From NCBI RefSeq assembly GCF_000002075.1, contig NW_004797465.1:1047567-1111566 (forward strand): a stretch of DNA of 64,000 bases. The letters are read 5' to 3'. Positions 1 to 12,400 of this stretch are shown piece after piece (within the stretch, counting starts at the first letter, position 1; each line of letters begins with the position of its first letter). The position numbers were made by a program, and so were the translations under genes. This DNA is from Aplysia californica. Its lineage: Eukaryota; Mollusca; Gastropoda; Aplysiida; Aplysiidae. The notes beneath the pieces are model-generated. The model did not search any database and was not told the DNA's origin. It worked only from the letters and a program-made list of their open reading frames with translations.

Positions 1-932
1 AGTGCTAAAAGTTTACTAAAAGCTGAACAACCAAGGCAATTGCTTGTTATTATATACCAAGGTTTTACTGTACCGCTATAATATATATTGTTTCCACAAA
101 AAAAAAAAACTATTAAAAAATCAGTTCCCGCCGAATCTGACCATAACTTTCGGCAACGAGCAATACTGACCAAAACAACTTCCCAAGTACTCCAGAATAA
201 GTAATCCTAGTCAGGCAAAAATATTCACATCTCTCTCCCTTACTTCAAAAATCTTCAAACTTTGTGAACAAAAACAACTTACAGCAAATAAGATGAAAAA
301 ATTCCTTGTGAAAATAAAACTGTCAGGAATCTTTTATAACCGAAAAACTATAAATCTAAAACCAGTAAATAAGAAAGTCTACAATATCAGCTGAAAGCAC
401 TACCTGGTTAAAAATGCTGAACACTTCGGACAACCACTGTTCATCATGTCAATCATAAAGAGTGTAAACAACTGAAAAAAATAATAATCATCAATCATCA
501 TCCTGACTTCAGAAAATTTTTTAATTCAGACTCCAGTCCCTGGTCTAATATTGATGAGGAAGACAAAGAATCTAGGTGCGCAGCTTCATTTTATTCTTAC
601 AGGAGAAAAAATATTTTAAACAAAAATAACATCACACATACCCTGTCTAATTAAAAAAACCAAACAACAGACTATTTTTTAAACATAAACAGTTTTCGAT
701 CCCAACGGCAACATTTTGAAAATTAGTGTTCTTTAACCAACTGCACTCTAACCCAAGTTTGAATACCATTGAGTGAAACTTGGGCAGGAGAAAGTGCCTG
801 GATTCTATCCCAGCGGCAACATTTTAGAACTAAGCATGCACAGAAATGGGAAGTTTTGCACACATTCTTTCACATCCGGTTCCACATTGAGGCACACATA
901 TGCCCATGTCGATCTGCTGGAATGGTATCAAG
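1..932 (-). other. 3' flank / probable 3'UTR of the zinc-finger gene
   Basis: AT-rich non-coding DNA directly downstream of the TAG stop of the minus-strand zinc-finger gene. On the minus strand an AATAAA hexamer lies at about 595-590 and could be its poly(A) signal, which would give a 3'UTR of about 340 nt. No coding region is supported here. The small open frame at 773-967 overlaps the gene's last codons in antisense and is not credible. Confidence 0.5.
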
Positions 933-3445
933 CTATTTTTGAGATTTCTGACTGGGCAGATGATTGACTTCTTGTGACAGGCTCTCAAATTTTGGCAGAG
1001 GTGTGAACGACATCGGCGCAGCCTTCTCCCCGCTAGTGTACCCAAACTCTTCCTGTGGGGGGACTGCATTGTTTGTGGAGAAGGGAACTGCTTGAGGAAA
1101 CTGAAGGGGAGAGGACATTCCTTGTTGAACTTGATGATGAGGAGAGGACATTTCCTGATGAACTTGAGGAGAGGACAATCCTTGATGAACTTGGTGATGA
1201 GGAGAGGAAATTTCCTGCTGAACTTGATGATGGGGAGAGGACATTTCTTGATGAACTTGATGATGAGGAGAAGGCATTGCTTGATGAACTTGATGATGAG
1301 GAGAAGGCATTGCTTGATGAACTTGATGATGAGGAGAAGGCATTGCCATCGGTGCCCAAGAGCTGCTACTGCCGGGGGACATAGGGTGCTGAGGTGGAGG
1401 TACGTCAGACCTCTGGGAACTGCTGCTATACTGATGATGTTGCTGCTGCTGCTGTTGCCTATGATGAGTGCTTGCCATATACGATGGAGGGGGGTTTACA
1501 ACTTTGTCTGTGTACATAACGGGTTGTGGGGGAGGAGGAGGAGGAGGAGCAACAGTTGTAATCCTCGATGAAGACTCCGGTGGCCCTGGGGTAGACATCT
1601 CCTGGCTGTAGTCTACCGCAGCCGCTTCAGGGTAGTTAGCAGACGGAACGTTAAAATGCTGGAGAAGCTTCTTCACTATCTCCCCTGACGACGGGTCCGC
1701 TTTGTCTAAAGGAACAGCGTTCTCAGGCATACGTTGGTATTGCGACTGATCCGCTGCCATGTGCGGTAACTGGTAATGTTGATACTGCTGTTGTTGCTGC
1801 TGCTGGGGATAAAAGTTGTTGAGAGATGCGCTCATCCCAGTTGCAACTCTTTGGTAATCAACAACTTTCTCTGTTGGGGGACCACTGCCGTACTGATGAA
1901 GCTCATGGGACTGATGGGCATTCTGACCGCTGACCATCTGGCTGGAAGCATGCAGACTCGAGGTGCTGGCTTGTGGAGGAGACATTAGTTCTTTCTGACC
2001 ACCCCCAGAGTAGCCTACAGGGTCCGTGAAGTAGCCTCTGTTAGCCGATACTGGTGTACCCGGGCTGACTAAAGGAGACATTTGTTGCGGGAACGCAGAG
2101 GTCATGTCCTCTTGTGCTCTCACACTACCCACTGATTCACTCATGCCCAAACTACGAACGTCCCGATTAGGCACAGAACTTCCAAAGGCTACATCGGACA
2201 CACGTGTCCTCCCTTGTCCCTCAAAAGGAAATTCTCCACTACCTTGGTGAGCTGCCGACCTCGGTGGGCTAAAGTTAGATATCTGCCCCTCGCCTGGATG
2301 GCCACTTGCCCCTGCAACAGCCTCTGCAATATCCTCGTTCCTCTTATCACTGTCAGTCTGCAGACTCTCGCCAATAGGAGAAGTTAATCCCCCTGCTGGC
2401 TTCTTCGTTTTTTTAGACCCCCTCCCAGAACTCTCACCCGACTTGTTTTTGGTTCCTGGACGAGCATGAACTTTCCTCGGCATCTGCACTACTCCATCAA
2501 TCACGGGAAACGGCTGCACTTCTCCGTTTCTGTCATGGATTCGACGATGAGTCAAAAGCGAGCCGTGATGACCAAAACTCTGCAGGCAAATAGAGCACTG
2601 GTAGGGCTTTTCCCCAGTGTGAGTGCGCACGTGAGACTTAAGCTCCTGGCTGGTGTAGAAGCCTTTGCTGCAGTACGAGCAGAACTTTGTCTTCTCCTTG
2701 TTGTGTCGACGGATGTGTAACACGAGCGTGCTGCGAGACTTCAGGATCGTGTTACACTTGGGACACGCATGCATGCCATTTTTGACAAAAGGGGGAATCT
2801 TCACCTTATCAGATGGTTCTACTTTATCATCACCTTCAGGACCCTCATCCAAAGACAGCGGAGTAGTGTGTGTTTTAGTGTCTTTGGAATCGACTGGCTC
2901 AGTATTTGCCTGGGTGTACAAAGCCCCCCCTCCTTGAGGTTCAGAGCTGCCAGACACATCTTCTTTACTTTGCACCGGAGGTTCTTCTCGCTCAGAGCTT
3001 GCCGTGGCCGAGTCAGAAGACACCCCCTGTCCACTGTCGGTCACCACAGCTGAGTCAGAAGAAGACATCAGGTGCCCACTCTCAGTCACGACACCACTAC
3101 CGACCTCCTGTACCCCCTGTCCCTCACCCTGCTGCTCCCCACTCTCCTCGCCGCCTTTCTGCCCACCAGACGTGCCATCACCTGGGGTCTCTGGCGGTAA
3201 CTGCGGCTCCCCAAACTCTTCACTGCGCTTTTTCTGAGCGGCACGTTTCTTCTCGGCTTTTTGCCGGCGCAGCTCCTCTATCTGCCTCTGAGTCTCCTGC
3301 TGCTTCAATATCTCCGAACTGTCCAGGTGTATCGGGGCGCCCACACTCTCGCTGCCTGAGCTCTTCCGACCACGCTTGCTGTCCGGGGACTTGAGCTGGG
3401 AGCGCCGCTGCTCTCGCGGGGAAACTTTAGACGGGGTCGTAGACA
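933..3445 (-). CDS. Zinc-finger gene, coding exon 5 (fingers 3-5, Gln/His-rich tail)
   Basis: The acceptor CTCCTCCTCAG joins at STTPSKVSPRE. An Arg/Lys-rich stretch, then a Ser/Glu/Gly-rich acidic stretch, lead to fingers 3-5 at about 2780-2540 (CPKC, CSYC and CSIC). Fingers 4 and 5 are joined by a classical TGEKPY linker. The C-terminal half is Ser/Gln/Pro-rich with poly-Gln and an eight-proline run. It includes an 11-residue tandem repeat. The stop codon TAG is at 935-933. Confidence 0.85.
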
Positions 3446-6400
3446 CTGAGGAGGAGACAAGGGGAAGTTTAGATTTAGTTTTTGTAAGATTTTTACAAAG
3501 CTTGCAACACAAATAGGGCACATAAGAGCTGACAAAAAGAGGTGTTACTTTGAGACTAATACAATCACCAAAATGCCAGTGTGGCGAAGCAGATCTAGCT
3601 GTAGAATCCCTGCTTCAGCAGTGCAGGACACACAGGGCCCTGTGACAGGAGATATGGCAATTTCATTGACACTACAGGAGAAGCTGTATGGGCCAACATA
3701 AGAACAGAGCAGGGCAGCCCAGTCGGTCGAGAAGAAAAAAAAAAAAACAGAGTGTATTCCTGGAGAGTAACATAACAATAAAAGGAGGAGAGATGATGAT
3801 GATGATAGATATTTGATATGAAAGAAGGAGCAAACTACACCAGAGCCCTCGCCAACTACCCACAGAAGGGCAGGGGTTGTGTAGGAGGGAAACTAGCTTA
3901 ATCATGGCAAGCAAAGAATGAGATACCACTAGCTGCATGTCTTCCAACTTTGATGGCTTGTGCCCCAGGCCAACAGCAGCTTAATAATAATGATTATTTA
4001 TTACAGCTATATAGCTTTTTTTCAGAAGTTGCTCAATGTGCTTTACAATAACAAAAAAGAAAATACAATCAAACCTGCTCTAACAGCCACCGGTATAAGA
4101 CAATCACCTGAACAAATAGCCACTTCCCATCCCCCCTCCCCCCCCCCTGCGCATTTTCCACCCATAATACAGACACAGAGTAAGACACTTTCAAAATTGT
4201 ATATCTCAACCCTTAAGATTCTGGTCCCTGATAAATGTTTGCCCGATAAGCGCAATCCCGCGCGGCGCTCCACAGCTGGTCCCTGATCAGTCATCGTCCC
4301 GCGCGGGCAACGCATTTCGTTTAGGGCGGGGTCTGCATCTGTGTGCTAAAATGTGTGTGGGTCAGTCTGCTTGTGCCTGTGTGTCCATCTGGAACTTACT
4401 GCATTGTTTTGCAACGCGAGGCGTTGGTAGAGATAACAGAGCGTCGTTGAGACGTTCATCCAATGAAATATGAGCATTTTGACCCAGTTAGACACTTGAG
4501 GGACTCGAAAGGATATTCAGGAAATAGGACTTTCATCTTTCAATGCAAACACCTTTCCTCACTTTTCAAACGATCTAATTCTTACACCAAACGTTGTTTC
4601 CTGATGTAAATAATCATATTTGGTGGTTTTTTAACCATTGTCCTACCAGAGGGAGAAATTTGAGAGCAACTGAATAAAAAAAATATTCGGAAATTATCCC
4701 ATTTTTTTCCTCTTTCGAACGATAGCTGATAAGCAGCTGTTCGCAAGTTCATTCATAATAGGTGTGAAATCTGGAAAACTCTGGAAAAGTTATTCGATTT
4801 GGTGTAACTTCCAATCTCAGCGTCTCTGATCAACCGACGAGGAGATAATTGGATTATTCGTGTGATCGTAACACTTATTCATTGATCGTATCAGTTTGCT
4901 GTAAAAGATGAGGTGTTTCCCTGACCTGCCGCGGCACGCTCGCGTGACCGGTGTCTGACCCAGGCACCCCGCGGCACAAGCTTGCGGGCGACGTAAGTGG
5001 GACATCTATCGATAAGAGCCCTCTTCCGGTTAACCCCGCAGGACTAGAGTTAATGATATTAATAAATAACTATTTACGCAGAGCACTTCCCGTAATAGTG
5101 TGCTCAATTCACCTCACAGTAATAAAAAGAAAATGAAATAAGATTAGTTATTCTTTTCCTCCCTACCCCCTCATCTCTCTATATTTCTCTTCCCACTCCC
5201 TCCCTCCAGTTGCCACAACATTACATTGACCAAGACGGTAAGAAAAGTAAAGTATACACTTCAGCAAAAAAATCTTACTGGCAGTAGATCTAGGGGTGGA
5301 GCCTGCAGACTCTGGTGTCTGCTTCGATCGCTTTCCCGGCTCCGACAGGCCATGGTTAGTGCGGCGGTGAGCGTTGAGGGAGGAGGCCTGGGAGAACACT
5401 CGGTCGCAGTCCTGGCACGGGTGCTTGCTGTCTTTGTCGTGCACCCTCAGGTGCCGGTAGATGCTGGCTATGCCGTACACCTTCCCACAGACCAGACACT
5501 CGCACCGCTTTTTCTGCTCCTCGTCCGTGAACATCTGAAAAAGAACATCGGTTTCGAAATTAGTTCAGTTTTAGTTATAGTAAGAATTTCATGGCACTTA
5601 CAACACAATTAGACCATACAAGTGTCGGAGATTTGTGATATTACAGTATAATCCACTTCTATCGACATGCTTTGGGAAGTGGATTTGATGGCGGTATATA
5701 AAAATGTCAATAAATGAAAATATAAAGAGAAAGAGGAAAAAACAAGGGGAGGGCAGCGGTAAAAAACAACACTACTTTTTAAAGGTGGTTGCTTCCATTG
5801 ATTCTTGAAACTATCAAGAGGTGGCCGGGGGGGGGGGGTTGGAGTTACGGCATGAAAATATAAAGCCAAATCAAATAGGGTTCTTTCACAAAGCACAGTG
5901 AAACTAACAAGAAGAAGCAGAGGGGGGGATGGAGTTACGGTACCAAAGACAGAGCAGCGCAGGAATGAACTTCACACAGGGCAAACTTTGTTGTAGCATC
6001 CTTGTAAAGCCTGTTTATGGCCGCTTGCTGGGGAAAATGGAAAGGCCAGGCACTGACTCACTGACCGCGGCATTTGCCAGCAACAGACTGAGAATGGGAT
6101 GGGGAAGGGGAGTGAGCGATCAGGAGTGGGGGTAGGGAGGTGATGCCCAGAGTGCGAGATGCTCACGACTGTGAGGCACTGTACTGTGTTGGAGACTACA
6201 CTGTGTAGGCCCTATATGACCTACTAAAGCCTGGTGTGTTATATTAGGTGACTTGGCGGGTATGTGGACTTAATGAAGAACTAAAATGTTGAAAGTAAGC
6301 GTGGCTTTTTCCCCCATTTATGTTCGTGGGCTTCACCAGGTACCCAGGAAGCAGGTCAATAAAGAAGAAGGGGCCGAAAAAAAGTCGATATAAGAGAAAT

Positions 6401-9400
6401 TGTTTAGTGAAGCTATTCAAGGAAAAATTTCGTAATCGGAAAATATGTTGATATGTCAAAATGTCGATAAATCGGACGTCGATGTAAGTGGATTATACTG
6501 TACTACAAAGTAACACCCAAAGAAAAGGTTTTAGTGTTAGTTTTAGTAAGAGTTTTACGGCACTTGCAACACACAAAGAAAAGGAGGAGAGATAAGAACA
6601 TAGATGTTTGATAGGAAAGAAGGAGCAAACCACATTAAAAAAAGGTGTGTGCATTCATAAAGACCTATCTGAAATACCAACAGACATAATATGGTATGCC
6701 CTCATCAATCTTTTTAGCACACTTCTCTTCTCTACACAAGTCAAGGAACAAGGGTCTGCTTTGCTACTATTCCAACAAAGTTTTTTTTATTTTAAAGAAA
6801 AAAAACACACAAAAAACATGTCTAGGAAACTGATGAGAGCAGAAAAAAGAAAATTCCCACTATGAGAAAATTAACTTATAAATACCACAGATTTCCTTAC
6901 CTTGTACAAGTGTTTTCTTTCCTTTGGTACAATTTTATTTTTCTTCACTGCTGAGTCTGCCTTGGCTGGAGTGGCGTCACCTTCCTGCACCGGTGTCACA
7001 GATGTCATGTCTTCCGTGATACTAGCAGGCGGGACAACGCTCGTAGCTGCCCCCGCGGACAGCCGAGGAAGGTCTAAGGCCGTTGACTGACCAAGGATAG
7101 GGAGCCCCAGATTTTCATCCATGTCTGCTAGGGCTTCATCCCCAGCATCCAGATTAACTGTGTGCACGAGGTTGATGCTGTCTTGCAGAGAATTTTCATG
7201 GCTGGTCAAATTGCTGGGGCTGGCATTCTCTTCGTAGGCCGTCACAGCCGAGAGAAGGGTGTTGGGTGACAAAGTCTGCCGCAGACGACTTTCCAGATAA
7301 GCGAAATCCTGCTGGGCCAGGTTAAATCCTGCCAGCTCCTGACTGAAGCTGCCTGGGTTGGCCGAAATCTGCCGCAGGAATCCCTGGATAAAGTTGTCTT
7401 GTCTCAAGCTGTCCGGGAAGTCAAGCTCATTCTGCACAGTGGAGCTGAAGAGGCCGTTGTTGTTGATCTCCGGGTCTCTTTGGCTGGCCGGGTACATGGG
7501 AGTAGCAGGGAGGGAGGAGGACGACTGGTCGGCTAATTTGGGAGTGTCTCGCGTCGAATTGAAACCTGAGGGTGCTCCTGAAAAACCCATCTGATTCACA
7601 GGTGGATTGTAAGACTGTTAGACAGAGGAAGGGGGAGGGAAGATGTTAATTTTGAATTTAAATACAAGTTGCATGGCACATGCAATACAAACAGGTTACA
7701 TAAAAGCTAAATATTAGAGATGTTACCAGAGAGTAACAGGATACAAAGAAAAGAAGGAGGCATTTATAAGGACAAGAGATGCTTGATAGGAAAGAAGGAG
7801 CAAACCACACCAGAGAACCCACGAACAGGAAAGGTCAAAATAATCCAGTATTTGTTTATTTTTTGTAGAGGTTTTACGGCGCTCGCAACTGCATAAGATC
7901 ATATGAGCGCCAAGGGGTGGATGTCAACAGAGAAGTCTTTACAGGGAATCAGACTTATTCTGCTCACCTCTCTAGCTTCAACAGCACAAAGTCTGCTTCA
8001 ACTATCAAAGCACCCCGGAAATAGCCGGTCACAAAAGTGTAACAAACATACAAAAGAAGTAGAGGAAAAAAGTGATGATAGTAAGGATTAGGAAAGAAAA
8101 AGCAGCAGTTCCCTGTTGCAGTTCAGGCAGTTATGAGCGTGACATTGATGAATCAGCAAATTTGCAATTACAATTCTACTGTGCATAAGAACTCGAGATG
8201 TTAATTTCCCCCCCTCTGGGAATGACCTAAGGACATTTCAGTCAGTAGCACCGCCCCGATAATCCAGTACTCAAAAACATGGGAGTAAAAAGACTTGAAA
8301 AGATGTAAACCATATCATAATGATCATCTACACAGGAGTTCTTCCAAACATTAATGTAAGAAGGAAAACAATCCTTCACCACTGTTGTCTCCATGGAACA
8401 GACGTACCTAAATACATGGTGTCAGGAGTTCAGCACAGAAAAAAAACTCCACAAATCATTCTCCATGATCCAAGGCTAATGCAAACTAGTGCCATTGGTG
8501 TCATGTATGAACAGATTAGCTGGCAATTTCGTGCCTAAAACTCTATCAGTTTTGTCTGGACTTTGTTATGTGGGTTGCATAGTCAAGTGGTTTTACTTCA
8601 ATTTGACACAACAAATATGTTTGACATAATTTGGTGAATACACAGCTAGAGTCAGTCATTATCGATACATTTTCTTTCTTTTCAACCCCATTTATCATAA
8701 CAAAATTTCTTTTATATCTTTCTGAAAAAGTTCATGCCACAAAAAATTGAATGCTCGTCCTGAATTTTGGCCGTGTACAGAACTTATATAGGGTGTCCTT
8801 TTCAAAGATATTGTCAACTCATTAGGCATACAGTAGTATCGTATGAAATTTGATGGCTTCAAGGCAAAAGGGAAGATCAGCAAAGAGATGGACAGACTGA
8901 GTCAAAGAGACCCTTCATAGGCACAATATAATGATCCAAAAGCAACCCACCTAACCCATGTCTGACAATTACATTTCCCCATCGACAGACACCTAATCGT
9001 AAAAGAGGACAGGAAAAGTCCAAAGTAAAAGTAAGTCAACGCATTCCAATAAACAATACTCCAGTCTGAGCACATCATCCATACGTACTATAGCAGAGTT
9101 CTCCATCGGGGCCACAGGCTCGACTCTCTGGTTCAAGCCCAGCTGCCGATTGTAGGTGGGATCGGAGAAAAACTCTTTGCTCCACGACTCAACCGTGATG
9201 GAGGCCACAGAGGAAGGAAGTGAGGCCCCATTCCAGGCGGACGAGTCGTGCTGGTGTTCCGAGGTCGGTCGAGGTTGCGTGTGAGAGGAAGTCCACTGCT
9301 GGGGCTGGGAAGACGTCCCGGGGGGCACTTTATGCATCTGGCCCCGAGACAGGGGAGAAGGCGATTGCTCATGTAGTGATGACGATGAGGTGGGTAACCC

Positions 9401-12400
9401 TGTGCTGCTCTGGTTGGTCGACATGGTAGACGGAGGTCCCTGCTGTCTGGTGTTGGAGCTGTAGAAGCCTGCCTCTGAGGAAGACAACAGAGCAGCTGCT
9501 GCCGGTTCGTGCGGGAAAGAGGAAGTCCCCACCCTCGGAGCAACGGTTGTTGCGGAGATCGGAGCCGGGGGTTGAGGAATCCACGTGGAGGAGGGTGGAG
9601 TGAGCTGCGAATGTCTGCCACGTTGGCTCCATGACGAAGTCGGGTGAACAGATGAATCGTTTCTTATGTTAGATGTCGTCTGAACTTCCTCTCTTTTCGT
9701 GGATAAATGAGTTGAAGTCTGGCTCCCCCATCTTTTAGACTGAGGCAGCTCAGCAAACGATACATCAACACTAGTGGAGGTGCATGAACTGACCACTGCT
9801 GCGGCCCCGGACTGTTGTGGCATGGACAGTTTCCCAACAGTGGGGCCCAATATGAAGTCTCGGGGCAGAAGGATGCGGTTTCCGTTTCCTCCAGGTACAA
9901 ACAATCCATTGATGGGAACCATAGAATCTGAAAATATGACCATATATATGTATATATTTACAATTCCTGAACAATTTACAAAGAACAAGCAGTCTATCGT
10001 CAACAAGCTGTATCAACATTGTTTTAGATTTAGTGAACGTTTTAAGGCATTGGCCACATAAATAGGTCACATAAGTGCCAAAGATTAGTTGGGGTTTTTT
10101 TTTAGTTTAAGTAAGTGTTTTACGGCACTTGCAACACAATAAGGTCATATAAGTGCCGAAGATCAGAGGTGTTGCAAGAGAGCAACAAACACAAAGAAGA
10201 AGAAGGGGAGATAAAGACGATAGACATTTGACAGGAAAGAAAAAGCAAACCACACCAGAGCACCTCCCCAACCACACACAAAGATTAGGTGTTACTAAGA
10301 GTAGCATACAAGAAAAAAACAACAACAAAAAACAAGAGGAGATTTAAGGCTGATAGATCCAGATGTTTGATAGGAAAGAAAGGTTGCAAGTTCCACAAAT
10401 AATGTTTTTAATGATTAAAAAAATCCAGGAAAATAGTAGGAGAACAACATCCAAAAAATTGTTTCCCTTTCCTTTCTTCATTACATTGAAAAAATAACAA
10501 TAAACCATGAACACTCTACAATATGGCAAAAGCATTACAAAGACATTACAAAACAAATGTGACACTCAGCTGTTTCAAAATTTTTTTTTTCAAAACCCTC
10601 AATTTTCTCAGAACTGTTCGTTTGTGACCCACTAACTTCACAGTGGCTGTAACTTTGGAACCAAATTAGCTAGACTAATACCATTTTCACCACTTGTAGA
10701 GCTTAAACATGTCTTATATTAGACACCCATAGCATTATATACTCAAATTATGACATGTGACCCTTTCGCGTATAGCTACATATTATATCATACTTGTCAA
10801 TAGAGAACACATCTGGATTAAACAGTAAAGAAAAGAAATTATAGCTAGATAATCTTAACTCTTTTCTTGCAATGATTAAGTACCATGTATAATGTCAGTT
10901 CATAATTGGCCCATTATTTCAAAACAAAACTCATTAGAAAGATACTCCTGCACAATGACAGGACTGAAATGAAGAACCTGTGTAATTAACTTATGGGAGA
11001 CAATAAAACAATTATCATTCACAAAGAAGACCAAATTGAAATTATCCTTCTCTATCAAAACCTAAAGACCTGACTTCACACAAAGCAGCTCACCTGTGAT
11101 GTCTGGGACTTCCTCGTCCAACAAAGGCACAAGCTTGTACAAGATCATCTTGCTCCCATGTCTGGTAGTTCCCCCATCCAGACCATCAACTGACCGTGCC
11201 GCTGTATCTGGCTTTGCTTTCGCATTCTCGTCAGACAACTCTGAATGCTCCGCAGTCCAGATCATGTGATCGTCTCCCTGCTTGCCTCCATCTAGCTGGC
11301 CCGAGAAGAGACCAGTTTCAGGATCTAACATGCTCGTTGTTTCCAGTTCATCCTTAGAATTGCTCAAACCGTTCGAGTCCCTGCTTACATCAATCTGTGT
11401 TCTCTCTTCGGTCGCCTCGTCCTGTTTGAGATGCTTCTCCGAATGACTTTCGCTGATCCCCGACATGGAGTCAATCTCTGAGTTGGAAGGAGTAAGGCCT
11501 GCTTTAACCAGAGACATCTGGTCTCCTGTGGAGAGACTTTCTGAACCATTTTCACGACTTGACCTTGATGTTCCATCATCGTTATGGTTAGCCTTCTTTT
11601 TGGTATTCCTTTTACTCCTCGTGGAAGGAACAGAGTCAGAGTTTTTATTCTTTATCGAAGGGCTGGGGTCAGAGACACTGGCATTTGAACTTTCTCGGTC
11701 GGAGATAGACTTGTCCTTTGTTCTCAAGCTGTGCCTCAAACTTCTCTCTGGTACAGTTGCACTACCGTCAGCTTCCAAATCTGGCACATCGGTAGACCAA
11801 TCAGCCTTGTTTCCCTTTTGCCCCTTTTCTGGAGAGTTCGATCTTTTCAAAACTTTTCGTGCCCGTGGTAACTCATCCACAAAAGGTGCTGGTAGCTGGC
11901 GCTTACCACTAGACACTGGAGATGATTTGGCTGACTTTTGAGGATGGTCTCGTTCACTTCGCCGTGTGGTGATAGAGGACCGTGACACCAAACGTCTCGC
12001 TGCTCCAATTCTTCGCCTGTGCCTTGATGAAACTTTTGATTTGAAACGAGTTGAAGAAGCAGGGTTAGCAACTTTCTTCTCCACATGTTTGCTATCCTTC
12101 CTCTCAGATCCCTCCTTTCCACCAGTCAGTTTGTCTTTTTCAGCTGTGGTTGCAGTCGTATTCTTTTTACCAGAGGCTTCAGTTCTCATTTCATCTTTCT
12201 TGTTGTTGGATCGAGTGCTCAATTTTGAGTTAGAATCTTGATCTGTCTTTTCATTTTGCTTGCTGTGTCTGGTGATAATTTTTTCCTGATTACCCAAGGG
12301 CTGAGCATCATTTGACGACTGACTTACGGAGCTTCTCCTCTTTGACCTCATACTTCGGCCGGGGGCCTCCATCTCTACCCCACCCTCCTCTTTATAGTCT

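Noticed and set aside
1055-1571. Plus-strand open frames opposite the zinc-finger tail
   Set aside because: Antisense shadows of a stop-free coding minisatellite.
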